Source: Allomuricauda sp. (GTDB lineage: Bacteria > Bacteroidota > Bacteroidia > Flavobacteriales > Flavobacteriaceae). From it: a stretch of DNA of 64,000 nt. The position numbers and the translations under genes are program-made. The stretch covers positions 434,001-498,000 of the forward strand of contig NZ_JANQLX010000015.1 in NCBI RefSeq assembly GCF_028280385.1, given 5' to 3'. This document shows positions 49,463 through 58,331 of this stretch, one piece after another. A model generated the notes under the pieces. That model had not been told where the DNA came from, did no database searches, and saw only the letters and a list, made by a program, of their open reading frames with translations. Position 1 is the stretch's first letter. Each line of letters starts with the position of its first letter.

Positions 49463-49855
49463 ATGCCCAGTATTTTCACCAAAATCATAAATGGGGAGAT
49501 TCCCTGTTATAAAATTGCCGAGGACGAGCATAACTTTGCCTTCTTGGACATTAATCCCAATGCAATGGGGCATACCCTTTGCGTTCCCAAAAAAGAAGTG
49601 GACCGCCTTCTGGACCTGGATGAGGAAACCTATCTTAAACTTATGGCCTTTGCAAGACGTGTGGGCCAGGCCATTGAAGCAGTTGTTCCTTGCGAACGCG
49701 TTGGCATGTCGGTCATCGGGCTGGAAGTTCCACATGTGCATGTGCACCTAATCCCTTTGAGCAGCATGAAGAATGCCACTTTCCAGCACAAGGAAAGCCT
49801 GTCGCCCGAAGCGTTTGAAACCGTGGCCGAACAGATCAGGGGAGCCCTTAAATGA
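49463..49855 (+). CDS. HIT family nucleotide-binding protein
   Basis: 130 residues, HINT/Fhit-like. The histidine triad is visible as 'HVHVHLIPL' (HxHxHxx) at about residues 91-99, and 'DINPNAMGHTLCVPKKEV' earlier. It hydrolyses nucleoside phosphoramidates or dinucleotides; the physiological substrate is uncertain. A terminator separates it from greA, and its last 8 bases overlap the convergent zinc-ribbon membrane-protein gene. Confidence 0.92.
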   Translation: MPSIFTKIINGEIPCYKIAEDEHNFAFLDINPNAMGHTLCVPKKEVDRLLDLDEETYLKLMAFARRVGQAIEAVVPCERVGMSVIGLEVPHVHVHLIPLSSMKNATFQHKESLSPEAFETVAEQIRGALK

Positions 49856-50198
49856 TTCCTTCCATTTTTAGATAAAACCCTGCTGCCACAAGTCCAAGAA
49901 ATAAAATCAGCAGAAAAAAGAACAGCGTGGTAAACCGTACCGCAGGTTGATCGGGCTTTACCAGTTTGTTGTAATAATCAAAAACACGCTCAATATCATC
50001 AGTCCAGTTTACGGGGTAAATGATGGAATAACACTTTTTGCATTTGATTTCATGGGTTACCACATCTGTGGTCCTATGAAAAAAAGGATTAAAGGTGTGT
50101 TTTTGATAGAAAGTAAGCTTCAGCTGCTGGTTGAAACATTCGGGGCAGTTGTTCGTAATCTCAGCTTCCTTTATCGCAATTTGTTTTTCTTTTGCCAT
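49848..50198 (-). CDS. Zinc-ribbon membrane protein (unknown function)
   Basis: 116 residues. Two CxxC pairs, 'CPEC' (residue 18) and 'CKKC' (53), form a zinc ribbon. A single hydrophobic span (about 90-110, 'FTTLFFFLLILFLGLVAAGF') anchors the C-terminus. No family is recognised. It starts 6 bp after the histidine-kinase gene and is probably co-transcribed with it. Confidence 0.68.
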   Translation of the reverse strand: MAKEKQIAIKEAEITNNCPECFNQQLKLTFYQKHTFNPFFHRTTDVVTHEIKCKKCYSIIYPVNWTDDIERVFDYYNKLVKPDQPAVRFTTLFFFLLILFLGLVAAGFYLKMEGII

Positions 50199-50203
50199 CG
50201 CAT

Positions 50204-51352
50204 TTAAACATTTGCTTTGAGGGAAATTTGCATGATTGTTCCTTCTTTACTTGACGAAAGTACTTTAATTTTTCCTTTGTGGTATTCTTCAACAATCCTT
50301 TTAACAAGCGACAGACCCAATCCCCAGCCCCTTTTTTTGGAGGTCACCCCCGGATTGAAAATGTTTTGGAAATCGCTCTTTGGGATGCCTTGTCCGGTAT
50401 CGGAAACCAGTACATTTACGTTTTGCCCCTTTTGTTCAATTTGTATGCTGATGCTCCCTTTGCCCTTCATGGCGTCAATACCATTTTTAACAAGATTTTC
50501 TATGCTCCAGTTATACAACGGAGGATTCAGCAACACGGGTAGGTGGTCTATTTCCGAACTGAAATCGAAGTGCACCAGTTTGGAACTTCGCCTTTTCAGA
50601 TATTGGTAGGCCTTTTCTGTTTCCGTTACAATATCGTGCACGGCCAACTCCGGGATGGATCCTATTTTGGAAAATCGCTCCGTAATGGTCTGCAGCCGGG
50701 TAATATCCTTTTCTATTTCCTTGGTGATATCTGGGTTGATGTCCTCTGATTTCAAGAGTTCGTTCCAACCCAGCAGGGAAGTGAGCGGGGTTCCTATTTG
50801 ATGGGCCGTCTCCTTGGCCATGCCTGCCCATAATTTGTTCTGTTCCGATGCCTTGTTCGTCTTAAAGAAAAAGAAGATGACCGCCCCGAATAAAAATATG
50901 ATCAGCAGCAGGGCAAGTGGGTAATACTTGAGCTTGTTCAATACTTCCGAATTGCCATAATAGAGTGTTTCCAAGAGCTCCCCTTCCTGGACAATCTCAA
51001 TAGGGGTGTTTTCGCTGGAAAACTGCTTGATTTTTTTTTGGAGATACACACTGTCCGAAGCTTTTTCCTCGGGAATGTTATGTGTTTTGATGGAGCCCTC
51101 CTCGTTCACCAATATCATGGGAGTTGAGGTATTGTTCCCCATCACTTTTAAGGTCAGGTTTCCCAATTCCTGGTCTACCGAAGATTGGATAAATTCCAAT
51201 TGGGCCGTGGCCCATATCTCCATTTTTAATCGCTCTTCTTCCTTGAATTTTTTAAAAAAACTATTGGTGTTCCAGAGGATTAGACTCACGATCACAAAGG
51301 CGGAAATCAGCAGGGTAATGTTGGAAGCTTTGTTTTTGGGGCTGAAGTTCAT
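50204..51352 (-). CDS. Orphan sensor histidine kinase
   Basis: 382 residues. Membrane helices at about 12-30 and 145-163 bracket a periplasmic region. His184 in 'KETAHQIGTPLTSLLGW' is the phosphorylated residue of the dimerisation domain. The ATPase domain carries 'ENLVKNGIDAM' (N box), 'VSDTGQGIPK' (G1) and 'GWGLGLSLVKRIVEEYH' (G2). No response regulator lies nearby, so the partner must be elsewhere. A small zinc-ribbon membrane gene follows 6 bp later. Confidence 0.9.
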   Translation of the reverse strand: MNFSPKNKASNITLLISAFVIVSLILWNTNSFFKKFKEEERLKMEIWATAQLEFIQSSVDQELGNLTLKVMGNNTSTPMILVNEEGSIKTHNIPEEKASDSVYLQKKIKQFSSENTPIEIVQEGELLETLYYGNSEVLNKLKYYPLALLLIIFLFGAVIFFFFKTNKASEQNKLWAGMAKETAHQIGTPLTSLLGWNELLKSEDINPDITKEIEKDITRLQTITERFSKIGSIPELAVHDIVTETEKAYQYLKRRSSKLVHFDFSSEIDHLPVLLNPPLYNWSIENLVKNGIDAMKGKGSISIQIEQKGQNVNVLVSDTGQGIPKSDFQNIFNPGVTSKKRGWGLGLSLVKRIVEEYHKGKIKVLSSSKEGTIMQISLKANV

Positions 51353-51445
51353 GCTTTGGTCGAATTCTGATTAAAGATAATTGAAAAGAGAGAATTTGTT
51401 GATAGTTCGATGGCGAAGGACGTTTTTATTGGAAGGCATTTTATG

Positions 51446-51453
51446 TATTTTTG
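51446..51453 (+). promoter_or_regulatory. -7 box upstream of the DUF3127 gene
   Basis: TATTTTTG, an exact TAnnTTTG match 23 bases before the ATG at 51476. It rules out the longer in-frame start at 51410. Confidence 0.55.
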
Positions 51454-51475
51454 GAGCTTATTGAAAATAGCACTT

Positions 51476-51853
51476 ATGGAAGTTCAGGGAAGAATTAAGA
51501 TGATTGATGAGACCAAAACCTATGGTAATAACGGTTTTAGGAAAAGAGAAATTGTGGTCACCACGGAAGAACAGTATCCGCAGCATATCCTTGTGGAATT
51601 TGTGCAGGATAAATGCGACCTTCTGAACAGCTATAATGTAGGACAATTGGTCAAAATAAGCATCAACCTCAGAGGCAGGGAATGGGTAAATCCACAAGGG
51701 GAGACCAAATATTTCAATTCCATTCAAGGATGGAGGATTGAAAACCTGGAAACAGCGCAGGCTGATGCCGAAATGCCACCTGTACCTCCAATGGAAGCCT
51801 TTGAACCTGCGGAAGACCTTAACGAGGAAGACCACGACGATTTGCCTTTTTAG
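51476..51853 (+). CDS. DUF3127 protein with SSB-like acidic tail
   Basis: 125 residues from 'MEVQGRIKMIDETKTYGNNG'. It looks like an OB-type fold ('RKREIVVTTEEQYPQHILVE', 'VGQLVKISINLRGREW', 'YFNSIQGWRIE'). A Pro-rich linker and the tip 'DDLPF' follow. That tip is shared with the SSB of this genome (DDDLPF), a docking tail for replication and repair partners. Hence a DNA-repair or replication accessory role is plausible, but unproven. The AtoE-like gene starts 7 bp after the stop. Confidence 0.8.
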   Translation: MEVQGRIKMIDETKTYGNNGFRKREIVVTTEEQYPQHILVEFVQDKCDLLNSYNVGQLVKISINLRGREWVNPQGETKYFNSIQGWRIENLETAQADAEMPPVPPMEAFEPAEDLNEEDHDDLPF

Positions 51854-51859
51854 CCTGTT

Positions 51860-53236
51860 TTGGCAATCACCCAGTTTATAGAGCGAATTTTTAAACGGTA
51901 TTTGCCGTCTCCATTCACTATTGCCGTTCTATTGACAGTGCTCACCATGGTGTTGGCACTGTGCTTTACGGAAAACACTACGGAGCAGAGTCATATCGCC
52001 GCCATCCTTTCCTATTGGGAAGCCGGTATTTGGAATAACGGCCTCTTGGTATTTGCCTACCAGATGATGCTCATTTTGGTCTTGGGCCATGTGTTGGTAC
52101 TCAGCAAACCCGTGGAACAGCTAATTCTTAGAATTACAAGTTGGGTGACCACTACATCCAATGCCGCTGTATTGGTGGCCTTGCCCACTATGCTGGTTTC
52201 CTTCTTTAACTGGGGACTTGGATTGATTTTTGGCGCTATTCTGGCCAGAAAGGTGGGGGAGTATGCCCAGGCCAACAATGTGCCGATCAATTATCCTTTG
52301 GTAGGGGCCGCTGGTTATGTGGGACTAATGGTATGGCATGGTGGTATCAGTGGGTCTGCACCCATCAAAGTTTCCGAAGCAGGGCATTTGAAGGATTTGA
52401 TGCAAAATGTTTCGGGCAGTGCGCTGTTGGACCAACTCCCTGACATTATTTCAACTTCCAGTACCGTTTTTAGCGCTTGGAACCTGATCCTGTTTGTGGC
52501 GGTGGCATTGGCCATTACCCTTGTGGTACACTTTCTTGGAAAAAGAGCAAAACCCTCACATGTAAACCTCCTTAGTTACAAATTTCAATCTTCCAAAAGG
52601 GAAAACATATCAGGGGCGGAGCGGTTGGACCATTCCAAATGGGGCGCACTCCTATTTGGAGTTTTAATTTTGGCTGCCTTTATGGTGCAATACTTGCCTT
52701 CGGTTAGGGAACTGAACATTTCTCCCAATCTACTCAACTTTTTTATGTTGGGCCTGGCTATCATCTTACACGGAAGTTTTAGGAGCTTTTTGAATGCGGT
52801 GGAGGAGGCTATTGGCGACACTTCCGGAATATTAATACAATTCCCCTTGTATTTTGGAATAATGGGGATTATGTCCCAAAGTGGTATGATCAATAGTATT
52901 TCCGATTTCTTTGTTTCTGTAAGTACAGCTACCACACTTCCCATATTTACATTTCTAAGTGCTGGGTTGGTCAATATTTTTGTGCCCAGTGGCGGCGGAC
53001 AATGGGCGGTGCAGGGACCCTTGGTCTTGGAATCTGCCTTGCAACTTGGTATTCCCTTGCCCAAGGCCATTATGACCTTGGCCTATGGAGATCAGGTAAC
53101 CAATATGTTGCAACCTTTTTGGGCTTTGCCCCTATTGGGGATTACCAAACTAAAGGCCAAGGAAATTTTACCCTATACCTTGATTTTTATGTTGGTGGGT
53201 AGTGTTATTTACATTACTGGCCTGCTGCTTTGGTAA
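51860..53236 (+). CDS. Short-chain fatty acid transporter (AtoE/TIGR00366 family)
   Basis: 458 residues, TTG start. It is a polytopic membrane protein with about eleven helices. 'FFNWGLGLIFGAILARKVGE', 'VWHGGISGSAPIKV' and 'FVPSGGGQWAVQGPLV' (the SGGGQW reentrant-loop motif) place it in the AtoE short-chain fatty acid family. It follows the DUF3127 gene by 7 bp, so it may be co-transcribed. The substrate (butyrate or acetoacetate) is inferred from the family. Confidence 0.9.
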   Translation: MAITQFIERIFKRYLPSPFTIAVLLTVLTMVLALCFTENTTEQSHIAAILSYWEAGIWNNGLLVFAYQMMLILVLGHVLVLSKPVEQLILRITSWVTTTSNAAVLVALPTMLVSFFNWGLGLIFGAILARKVGEYAQANNVPINYPLVGAAGYVGLMVWHGGISGSAPIKVSEAGHLKDLMQNVSGSALLDQLPDIISTSSTVFSAWNLILFVAVALAITLVVHFLGKRAKPSHVNLLSYKFQSSKRENISGAERLDHSKWGALLFGVLILAAFMVQYLPSVRELNISPNLLNFFMLGLAIILHGSFRSFLNAVEEAIGDTSGILIQFPLYFGIMGIMSQSGMINSISDFFVSVSTATTLPIFTFLSAGLVNIFVPSGGGQWAVQGPLVLESALQLGIPLPKAIMTLAYGDQVTNMLQPFWALPLLGITKLKAKEILPYTLIFMLVGSVIYITGLLLW

Positions 53237-53269
53237 GACTTTTTCATTAACTTTAATAAAAAGCATGTT

Positions 53270-53932
53270 ATGGAAAAGGATGGGAAGATGTTCCCACTGT
53301 TCTTTGTGGGGAATGAATTGGAATTTCCTCCTCTGGAAACTGCAAATGAGGATGGACTTCTGGCTGTTGGGGGCGATTTATCCCCGGAGCGGCTGCTGTT
53401 GGCGTACAAAAGAGGCATATTCCCATGGTTCAATGAAGATGCACTGATTCTATGGTGGAGCCCAGACCCAAGAATGGTCCTGTTTCCCAAAAAAATAAAA
53501 GTGTCCAAAAGCATGCGCAAAGTAATGCGCGATGCACCCTTTACATTAACCCAAAATAAATGTTTTGAAAAAGTGTTGGACCATTGTGCCCAAGTGGAAC
53601 GAAATGGACAAGAGGGCACTTGGATCACACCCAAAATGAAACTGGCATATTTGGAACTCTACAAAAAGGGAATTGCAAGATCCTTGGAGGTTTGGCAAAA
53701 AGAACGACTGGTTGGGGGGTTGTACGGGGTAGACCTTGGACATGTCTTTTGTGGTGAAAGCATGTTTAGTTTAACCCCAAATGCATCCAAATTCGCATTT
53801 ATAAAATTGGCCCAGCAGTGCGAGGAAAAAAACTATACCATGATTGATTGTCAAGTATATACCCCGCACTTGGAAAGCATGGGGGCAGAACTGATTTCAA
53901 GGGCGTCATTTATAAAGGCGCTACAGGGATAA
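53270..53932 (+). CDS. aat: Leucyl/phenylalanyl-tRNA-protein transferase
   Basis: 220 residues. It adds Leu or Phe to N-terminal Lys or Arg of proteins as an N-degron for ClpAP. Signatures: 'FPPLETANEDGLLAVGGDLS', 'YKRGIFPWF', 'WWSPDPRMVLFP', 'WITPKMKLAYLELYKKGIARS' in part, and 'GLYGVDLGHVFCGESMFS'. An unstarted Met at residue 7 is an alternative start. It overlaps the convergent DUF2490 gene by 12 bp. Confidence 0.95.
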   Translation: MEKDGKMFPLFFVGNELEFPPLETANEDGLLAVGGDLSPERLLLAYKRGIFPWFNEDALILWWSPDPRMVLFPKKIKVSKSMRKVMRDAPFTLTQNKCFEKVLDHCAQVERNGQEGTWITPKMKLAYLELYKKGIARSLEVWQKERLVGGLYGVDLGHVFCGESMFSLTPNASKFAFIKLAQQCEEKNYTMIDCQVYTPHLESMGAELISRASFIKALQG

Positions 53933-54610
53933 TTGTGCACTTGAAAGAAAAAAGAGGATATTTTGCGGCTTAGCACCCGTAAAATCCTCTAGTCGATACT
54001 CCATTCCAAACAATAGCCGCAACCCTTTGTTGCATTTCCAGCCTATTTGCCCATTGAGCCTACCATCATATTGGGCAGCGCTCCCCTTGGCAATACTCAA
54101 TAGAGTTTCGTAACTGGCCACCAAAAAGGCCTCCCCCACATCCAATTTTTCACCCTGCAATGGAAAGTCCACGGCGAAACGGTATCGGAACCGGTGAATA
54201 GTTTGTCTTCTAGTAATGCGCTGTTCAGAGCGTATTCTATGCCCCGAGCGAATCACCATAGGTCTTCGGGTAATATTGTATTGTTGTGTAAGCCGAAGTT
54301 CATCGGGCCGGGATTCAAATAAGTCCCTAAATCGATATTGTATGCCAAAAGCGAAGCTTTGGTTATCCTGAAGGTTCCATTTCGAAAAGTGTACCAGGTC
54401 CAATTGCCTTCCCCGAAATCCTGAATCTCCCTGATCAACCAGGTAGGCCCTATGTGCAAGGGAAAAATTATGGGAATAGGTTTGGGAAACACGATAATTT
54501 AGGGCCACTTGGGGTTGCCAATAAGCGGTAAAACTTTCTTGCCCCAAACAAACAATGGGGAGCACACAAAGCCATAGACCAATATGCCATTTAGTAAAGG
54601 AGATGGTCAT
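53921..54610 (-). CDS. DUF2490 family secreted protein
   Basis: 229 residues. A signal peptide ends at 'VCLGQ' (about residue 24). The body consists of alternating strands typical of an outer-membrane barrel ('HRIRSEQRITRRQTIHRFRY', then 'FLVASYETLL' and 'LLFGMEYRLEDF'), ending 'SSAQLSL'. It matches the DUF2490 pattern and has no known function. It overlaps the upstream gene by 20 bp and the convergent aat by 12 bp. Confidence 0.72.
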   Translation of the reverse strand: MTISFTKWHIGLWLCVLPIVCLGQESFTAYWQPQVALNYRVSQTYSHNFSLAHRAYLVDQGDSGFRGRQLDLVHFSKWNLQDNQSFAFGIQYRFRDLFESRPDELRLTQQYNITRRPMVIRSGHRIRSEQRITRRQTIHRFRYRFAVDFPLQGEKLDVGEAFLVASYETLLSIAKGSAAQYDGRLNGQIGWKCNKGLRLLFGMEYRLEDFTGAKPQNILFFLSSAQLSL

Positions 54611-55172
54611 AATTGGCGGGTAACGATTTACGGAGCTTGATCAAATTACCATCAGCATTAAAAAGTCCTTCATAGTCTTGGTAACCCTTGGACCCCTTAT
54701 GGGAAAATATAAGCTCGTAATTGATATAAGGCAAAATCAAGTTCTGAAAAGCATCTTTCAATACCTTTTCAGGCTTTTTGTCGCCATTGGGATATTGCTG
54801 TTGGATTTTTTTGATGCGAACCTTACCAAACCTGGATGTTAACATGCCCGTGATCTTGTTCCAACTGTCCTCGGGCACATCATTGGGTTGAATGATAAAT
54901 TCGATATCCTCTAGGCTACCTTGCTCGTCAAACTCAATGCTGTAGTGCAATTTGCCCTTCTTGAATTTTGTTTCAAAACTGCGTTTTAGACTATCCGTTT
55001 CAACATAAAACCGCAATCTTTTGGCGCCTTCCAAATAGGGGGTGATCAGTTCCAACGATTGGGCTGGAAATTCCCCTTTTTGGATTCGGGTCTCTTGTTC
55101 ATACTTATTTTGGGACAAAACAGGAAAGACCATCAAAAACACAAAACCAAACAAAAGGAACCTATACTTCAT
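54591..55172 (-). CDS. Secreted protein of unknown function
   Basis: 193 residues from 'MKYRFLLFGFVFLMVFPVLS', a signal peptide. The body is alpha/beta with 'KKGKLHYSIEFDEQGSLEDI' and no conserved catalytic residue. No family is recognised. The longer frame back to 55358 lies antisense to the overlapping Tag gene and was dropped. It is in a run of four minus-strand genes (tag, this gene, DUF2490) with 11-20 bp overlaps, so co-transcription is likely. Confidence 0.65.
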   Translation of the reverse strand: MKYRFLLFGFVFLMVFPVLSQNKYEQETRIQKGEFPAQSLELITPYLEGAKRLRFYVETDSLKRSFETKFKKGKLHYSIEFDEQGSLEDIEFIIQPNDVPEDSWNKITGMLTSRFGKVRIKKIQQQYPNGDKKPEKVLKDAFQNLILPYINYELIFSHKGSKGYQDYEGLFNADGNLIKLRKSLPANYDHLLY

Positions 55173-55725
55173 GATATCTAAAACAGCTGGTTTCATGGTC
55201 ATTGACCATTCCAATGGCTTGCATAAAAGCATAGATGACCGTGCTTCCCACAAACTTGAACCCTCTTTTTTTGAGGTCCTTGCTGATGGTATCGGAAAGC
55301 GGCGTGGTGGCAGGAGCATCCTTGTAATTTTCCCATTGATTGACAACGGGCCGTCCATTTACAAACTGCCACACATAGGTGGTAAAACTTCCAAATTCCT
55401 GCTGGATTTCCATAAAGGCTTGTGCATTGGAAATAGTGGCATATACCTTTAGCTTGTTCCGAATAATCCCTGGATTGGAAAGTAATTCATCTATTTTGGA
55501 TTGATCGTAGTTGGAAATCTTTTTGTAATCAAAGTGATCAAAGGCATTCCTGAAGTTTTCCCGCTTTTTCAACACGGTAATCCAACTTAGTCCGGCCTGA
55601 AAAGTTTCCAAGACCAAAAACTCAAAAAGGGTAGGGTCGTCCTTGACTGGAACGCCCCATTCATGATCATGATAAGACTCGTAGAGAGAATCTCCCTCAC
55701 ACCAACCACAGCGATGTCTATCCAT
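55162..55725 (-). CDS. tag: DNA-3-methyladenine glycosylase I
   Basis: 187 residues from 'MDRHRCGWCEGDSLYESYHD'. The Tag zinc site is visible: Cys6 and a His (19 or 21) at the N-terminus, and His and Cys in the C-terminal 'DHETSC'. Other signatures are 'HEWGVPVKDD', 'LETFQAGLSWITVLKKRENF' and 'FKFVGSTVIYAFMQAIGMVNDH' (in part). It excises 3-methyladenine from DNA. An upstream extension to 55779 is not conserved. Confidence 0.93.
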   Translation of the reverse strand: MDRHRCGWCEGDSLYESYHDHEWGVPVKDDPTLFEFLVLETFQAGLSWITVLKKRENFRNAFDHFDYKKISNYDQSKIDELLSNPGIIRNKLKVYATISNAQAFMEIQQEFGSFTTYVWQFVNGRPVVNQWENYKDAPATTPLSDTISKDLKKRGFKFVGSTVIYAFMQAIGMVNDHETSCFRYHEV

Positions 55726-55811
55726 AGATGGGTTTTTGGATAAAGATAGCGAATGGGTCGCTCGTGAGGGAGAAATCACATGGAAAATAAGAGCTTCTGG
55801 TCCAATTGGGT

Positions 55812-56774
55812 TTACAACAACTGGATCACAAAAAGATATAATGGCATTCCCAGGGTAATATTAAAGGGGAATGTAAGTGCCAGTGCCATGGGCACATACA
55901 AACTGGGATTGGCATTGGGTGCCGCAATACGCATAGCTGCTGGTACGGCAATGTATGAGGCGCTGGCGGCCAGTATGGAAAACAAAAATCTGTTACCAAC
56001 GCTTTCGGTGATGTATTGACTGAACCAAGCCACGAGACATCCGTTCAGAATGGGAAGTCCGATGGAGAAAATGAGGGCAAACCATCCTTTGTTCAGGAAA
56101 GAGGACAATTTTTTCCCGCTCGTAATACCCATATCCAAAAGAAACACGGCCAAAAATCCTTTAAAAATATCGGTGGTAAAGGGTTTTATTCCTTCTGCCT
56201 GATGCTCATTGGCCAAAAAGCCAATGGCCAAACTACCCAATATGAGCAGCACACTTCCGTTGGTTATGGAATGATGTAGGACCTTGCCAAAATTGCTTTC
56301 TTTTTTACTTCCTTTTTTGAAATAGGCCATGAGCAACACCCCAATAATGATGGAAGGGGCTTCCATAAGGGCCATAACGGCAACCATATGCCCACCAAAG
56401 GCAATGTTCTCGAGTTCCAAAAAGGAAATTGCGGTCACAAAAGTGACCGCACTTACAGACCCATAGGCAGCTGCTATGGCACCTGAGTTTTCAACACTAA
56501 ACTTTCTTCTTAAGATGAAATAGGCAACTACTGGCACGGCGATTGCCAGTAGTATACCGAATAGCAGGGACCAAATGATCTCCATGCTAAATTGACTGTG
56601 AGACAGTTCCAGCCCACCTTTAAAACCAATGGCGAACAACAGGTACAAGGAAATAAATTTGGAGGAGTTGGCAGGAATTTCCAAGTCACTTTTGAGTTGT
56701 ACCGCGATGATTCCCAAAAAAAAGAAGAGAAGTGCAGGATTTGTCAGGTTATCCAATAGCAGATGTAGGTCCAT
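55812..56774 (-). CDS. Sodium-dependent bicarbonate transporter (SbtA-like)
   Basis: 320 residues with about ten membrane helices in two inverted halves. 'GFKGGLELSHSQFSMEII' and 'AAAYGSVSAVTFVTAI' in the first half, and 'ASYIAVPAAMRIAAPNANPS' in the second, are the SbtA substrate-site segments. SbtA takes up bicarbonate with sodium; cyanobacterial SbtA is 374 residues, longer by a cytoplasmic loop. No SbtB (PII-like) gene is seen; instead a small unknown gene ends 1 bp upstream. The divergent LysR gene probably controls the cluster. Confidence 0.88.
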   Translation of the reverse strand: MDLHLLLDNLTNPALLFFFLGIIAVQLKSDLEIPANSSKFISLYLLFAIGFKGGLELSHSQFSMEIIWSLLFGILLAIAVPVVAYFILRRKFSVENSGAIAAAYGSVSAVTFVTAISFLELENIAFGGHMVAVMALMEAPSIIIGVLLMAYFKKGSKKESNFGKVLHHSITNGSVLLILGSLAIGFLANEHQAEGIKPFTTDIFKGFLAVFLLDMGITSGKKLSSFLNKGWFALIFSIGLPILNGCLVAWFSQYITESVGNRFLFSILAASASYIAVPAAMRIAAPNANPSLYVPMALALTFPFNITLGMPLYLFVIQLL

Positions 56775-56775
56775 A

Positions 56776-57069
56776 TTATTCTTCCAATGTAATTTTTAGA
56801 ATACCATCAATTCGCAATCTTTTTCCTTCACTGCGAACACTGTTGATGAAATTTTTTGCGATCACTTTTTCTTGTTCCAACTCCTGAATCCTACCATCGG
56901 GATATTTGGTATTGGCATCACGGTCGCCCTCGCACCAGGAGATTCTCTGAAGCTTGTGAAAATTGATTTTTTCATCCAAGAGGGATGTAATGACATCCAA
57001 TGCTTCGGAGGGAGTAAAGCTCCCGTCCACCAATTGGATTTTCTGATCTGTTTTTACTAAGGTTTCCAT
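56776..57069 (-). CDS. Small unknown protein, paralog A (SbtA-linked)
   Basis: 97 residues, soluble, no signal peptide. 'VDGSFTPSEALDVITSLLDE' and 'INFHKLQRISW' in the first half and 'RIQELEQEKVIAKNFINSVR' in the second mark a family shared with the 124-residue protein at 58294 (about one-third identical over some 80 residues). The gene ends 1 bp before the SbtA start, so the two are tightly coupled. It might be a regulator of the transporter in place of SbtB, but it does not look like a PII protein. Confidence 0.7.
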   Translation of the reverse strand: METLVKTDQKIQLVDGSFTPSEALDVITSLLDEKINFHKLQRISWCEGDRDANTKYPDGRIQELEQEKVIAKNFINSVRSEGKRLRIDGILKITLEE

Positions 57070-57090
57070 TATTTCTGATTTGTTTTTTAA

Positions 57091-57327
57091 TTATGATTTT
57101 CTAGTTTGACTTTCTCCCATCAGGTGAATTGACATCAATCCGAAAACAATTGCCATGGAAATGGCCAGCCAACCAAAAAAGAGAAAATCATGAAGCGCTG
57201 ATAGCACTAAGATTCCACCGAACATAAAACCGGTTAATGCGTAATAAAGCGGATAATACCGCTGGGGGTCTTTGGTAATTTCTTGTTGTGACTCAAGTTT
57301 TTGAGTGTGGGAAAGTTTGTAAAGCAT
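57091..57327 (-). CDS. Two-helix membrane protein, first gene of the SbtA cluster
   Basis: 78 residues with two hydrophobic spans (about 29-47 and 50-68) and a charged N-terminus ('MLYKLSHTQKLESQQEITKD'). No family is recognised. It precedes paralog A by 21 bp and starts opposite the LysR gene, so it is likely the first gene of a three-gene operon with SbtA. Confidence 0.62.
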   Translation of the reverse strand: MLYKLSHTQKLESQQEITKDPQRYYPLYYALTGFMFGGILVLSALHDFLFFGWLAISMAIVFGLMSIHLMGESQTRKS

Positions 57328-57407
57328 GAGATATTTTTTTGCAAAGGTTAGTGTTTAAATAGATATAATTTTATTTATATTTATTATATAACACATAAAC
57401 ATTATTT
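57328..57407. promoter_or_regulatory. Divergent control region between the SbtA cluster and LysR
   Basis: Eighty bases, extremely AT-rich, with many overlapping T/A dyads such as TTTATTTATATTTATTATAT. This is typical of a LysR binding region shared by divergent promoters. A weak minus-strand -7 box AACCTTTG lies near 57341-57348. No single operator can be chosen by eye. Confidence 0.45.
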
Positions 57408-58331
57408 ATGAATTATACATTGCACCAGCTCAGAATATTCTCCAAAATTGTTGAATTACAAAGCGTTACGAAAGCCTCGGAAGCCTTATATCTTACCCAG
57501 CCTGCAGTATCTATTCAGCTCAAAAATTTTCAAGAACAGTTCCCGATTCCCCTTACGGAAGTAGTGGGCAGAAAACTTTTTATCACTGATTTTGGAAAGG
57601 AAATTGCCTTATCGGCAGAACGAATTTTAGCGGAATTGGATGGAATCAACTACAGGATGCAATCATTCAAGGGCAAATTGGCGGGCCGATTAAAAATTTC
57701 GGTGGTATCCACGGGAAAATACGTAATGCCCTATTTTTTATCAGGGTTCATGAAAGCCAATTCTGGTGTGGATCTGGTGATGGATGTTACAAACAAATCG
57801 AGAGTAGTGGAAAGCTTGGAGGAAAATGAAGTCGATTTTGCCCTGGTCTCCGTGTTGCCCCAACATTTGAAGTTAAACAAGGCCAGCCTCATGAAAAATG
57901 TACTGTACTTGGTGGCCAATCCCAACCATTACAAGAAAATCCTGCTTTCAAAAAAAATGTTTGTCAAAGACACACCTTTGATTTTTAGGGAACCTGGTTC
58001 TGCAACAAGGGCAGCAATGGAAGGCTATTTGCAAAAATCGGAGATGAAGGTTGGAAAACGCATAGAACTTACCTCCAATGAAGCGGTGAAACAGGCGGTA
58101 ATTGCAGGGTTGGGCTGTTCGGTAATGCCCTTGATCGGGATAAAAAATGAATTAAAGGAAGGAAGTCTCAAAATCTTTCCAAAAAGAGACCTTCCCATTC
58201 AGACCACATGGAACTTGGTTTGGTTGGCCTCCAAAAAATTGTCGCCCGTGGCCACCGCCTTTTTGGATTATTTGGAAGAGGAAAAGAATCAAATTATCCA
58301 GAATGAATTTGATTGGTTTGAGAAATATTAG
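57408..58331 (+). CDS. LysR-family regulator, CbbR/CmpR-like
   Basis: 307 residues. N-terminal winged helix-turn-helix (1-62, 'LHQLRIFSKIVELQSVTKAS', 'LTQPAVSIQLKNFQ'), then a LysR effector domain (about 92-300). The sequence around 'VVGRKLFITDFGKEI' resembles CbbR/CmpR regulators of CO2 fixation and bicarbonate transport. It is divergent from the SbtA cluster, so it probably activates it in response to inorganic carbon status. Its 3' end overlaps the convergent paralog B by 38 bp. Confidence 0.9.
   Translation: MNYTLHQLRIFSKIVELQSVTKASEALYLTQPAVSIQLKNFQEQFPIPLTEVVGRKLFITDFGKEIALSAERILAELDGINYRMQSFKGKLAGRLKISVVSTGKYVMPYFLSGFMKANSGVDLVMDVTNKSRVVESLEENEVDFALVSVLPQHLKLNKASLMKNVLYLVANPNHYKKILLSKKMFVKDTPLIFREPGSATRAAMEGYLQKSEMKVGKRIELTSNEAVKQAVIAGLGCSVMPLIGIKNELKEGSLKIFPKRDLPIQTTWNLVWLASKKLSPVATAFLDYLEEEKNQIIQNEFDWFEKY

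Noticed and set aside
51410..51475. Longer N-terminus for the DUF3127 protein
   Set aside because: An exact -7 box (51446-51453) falls inside the extension, so the later ATG must be used.
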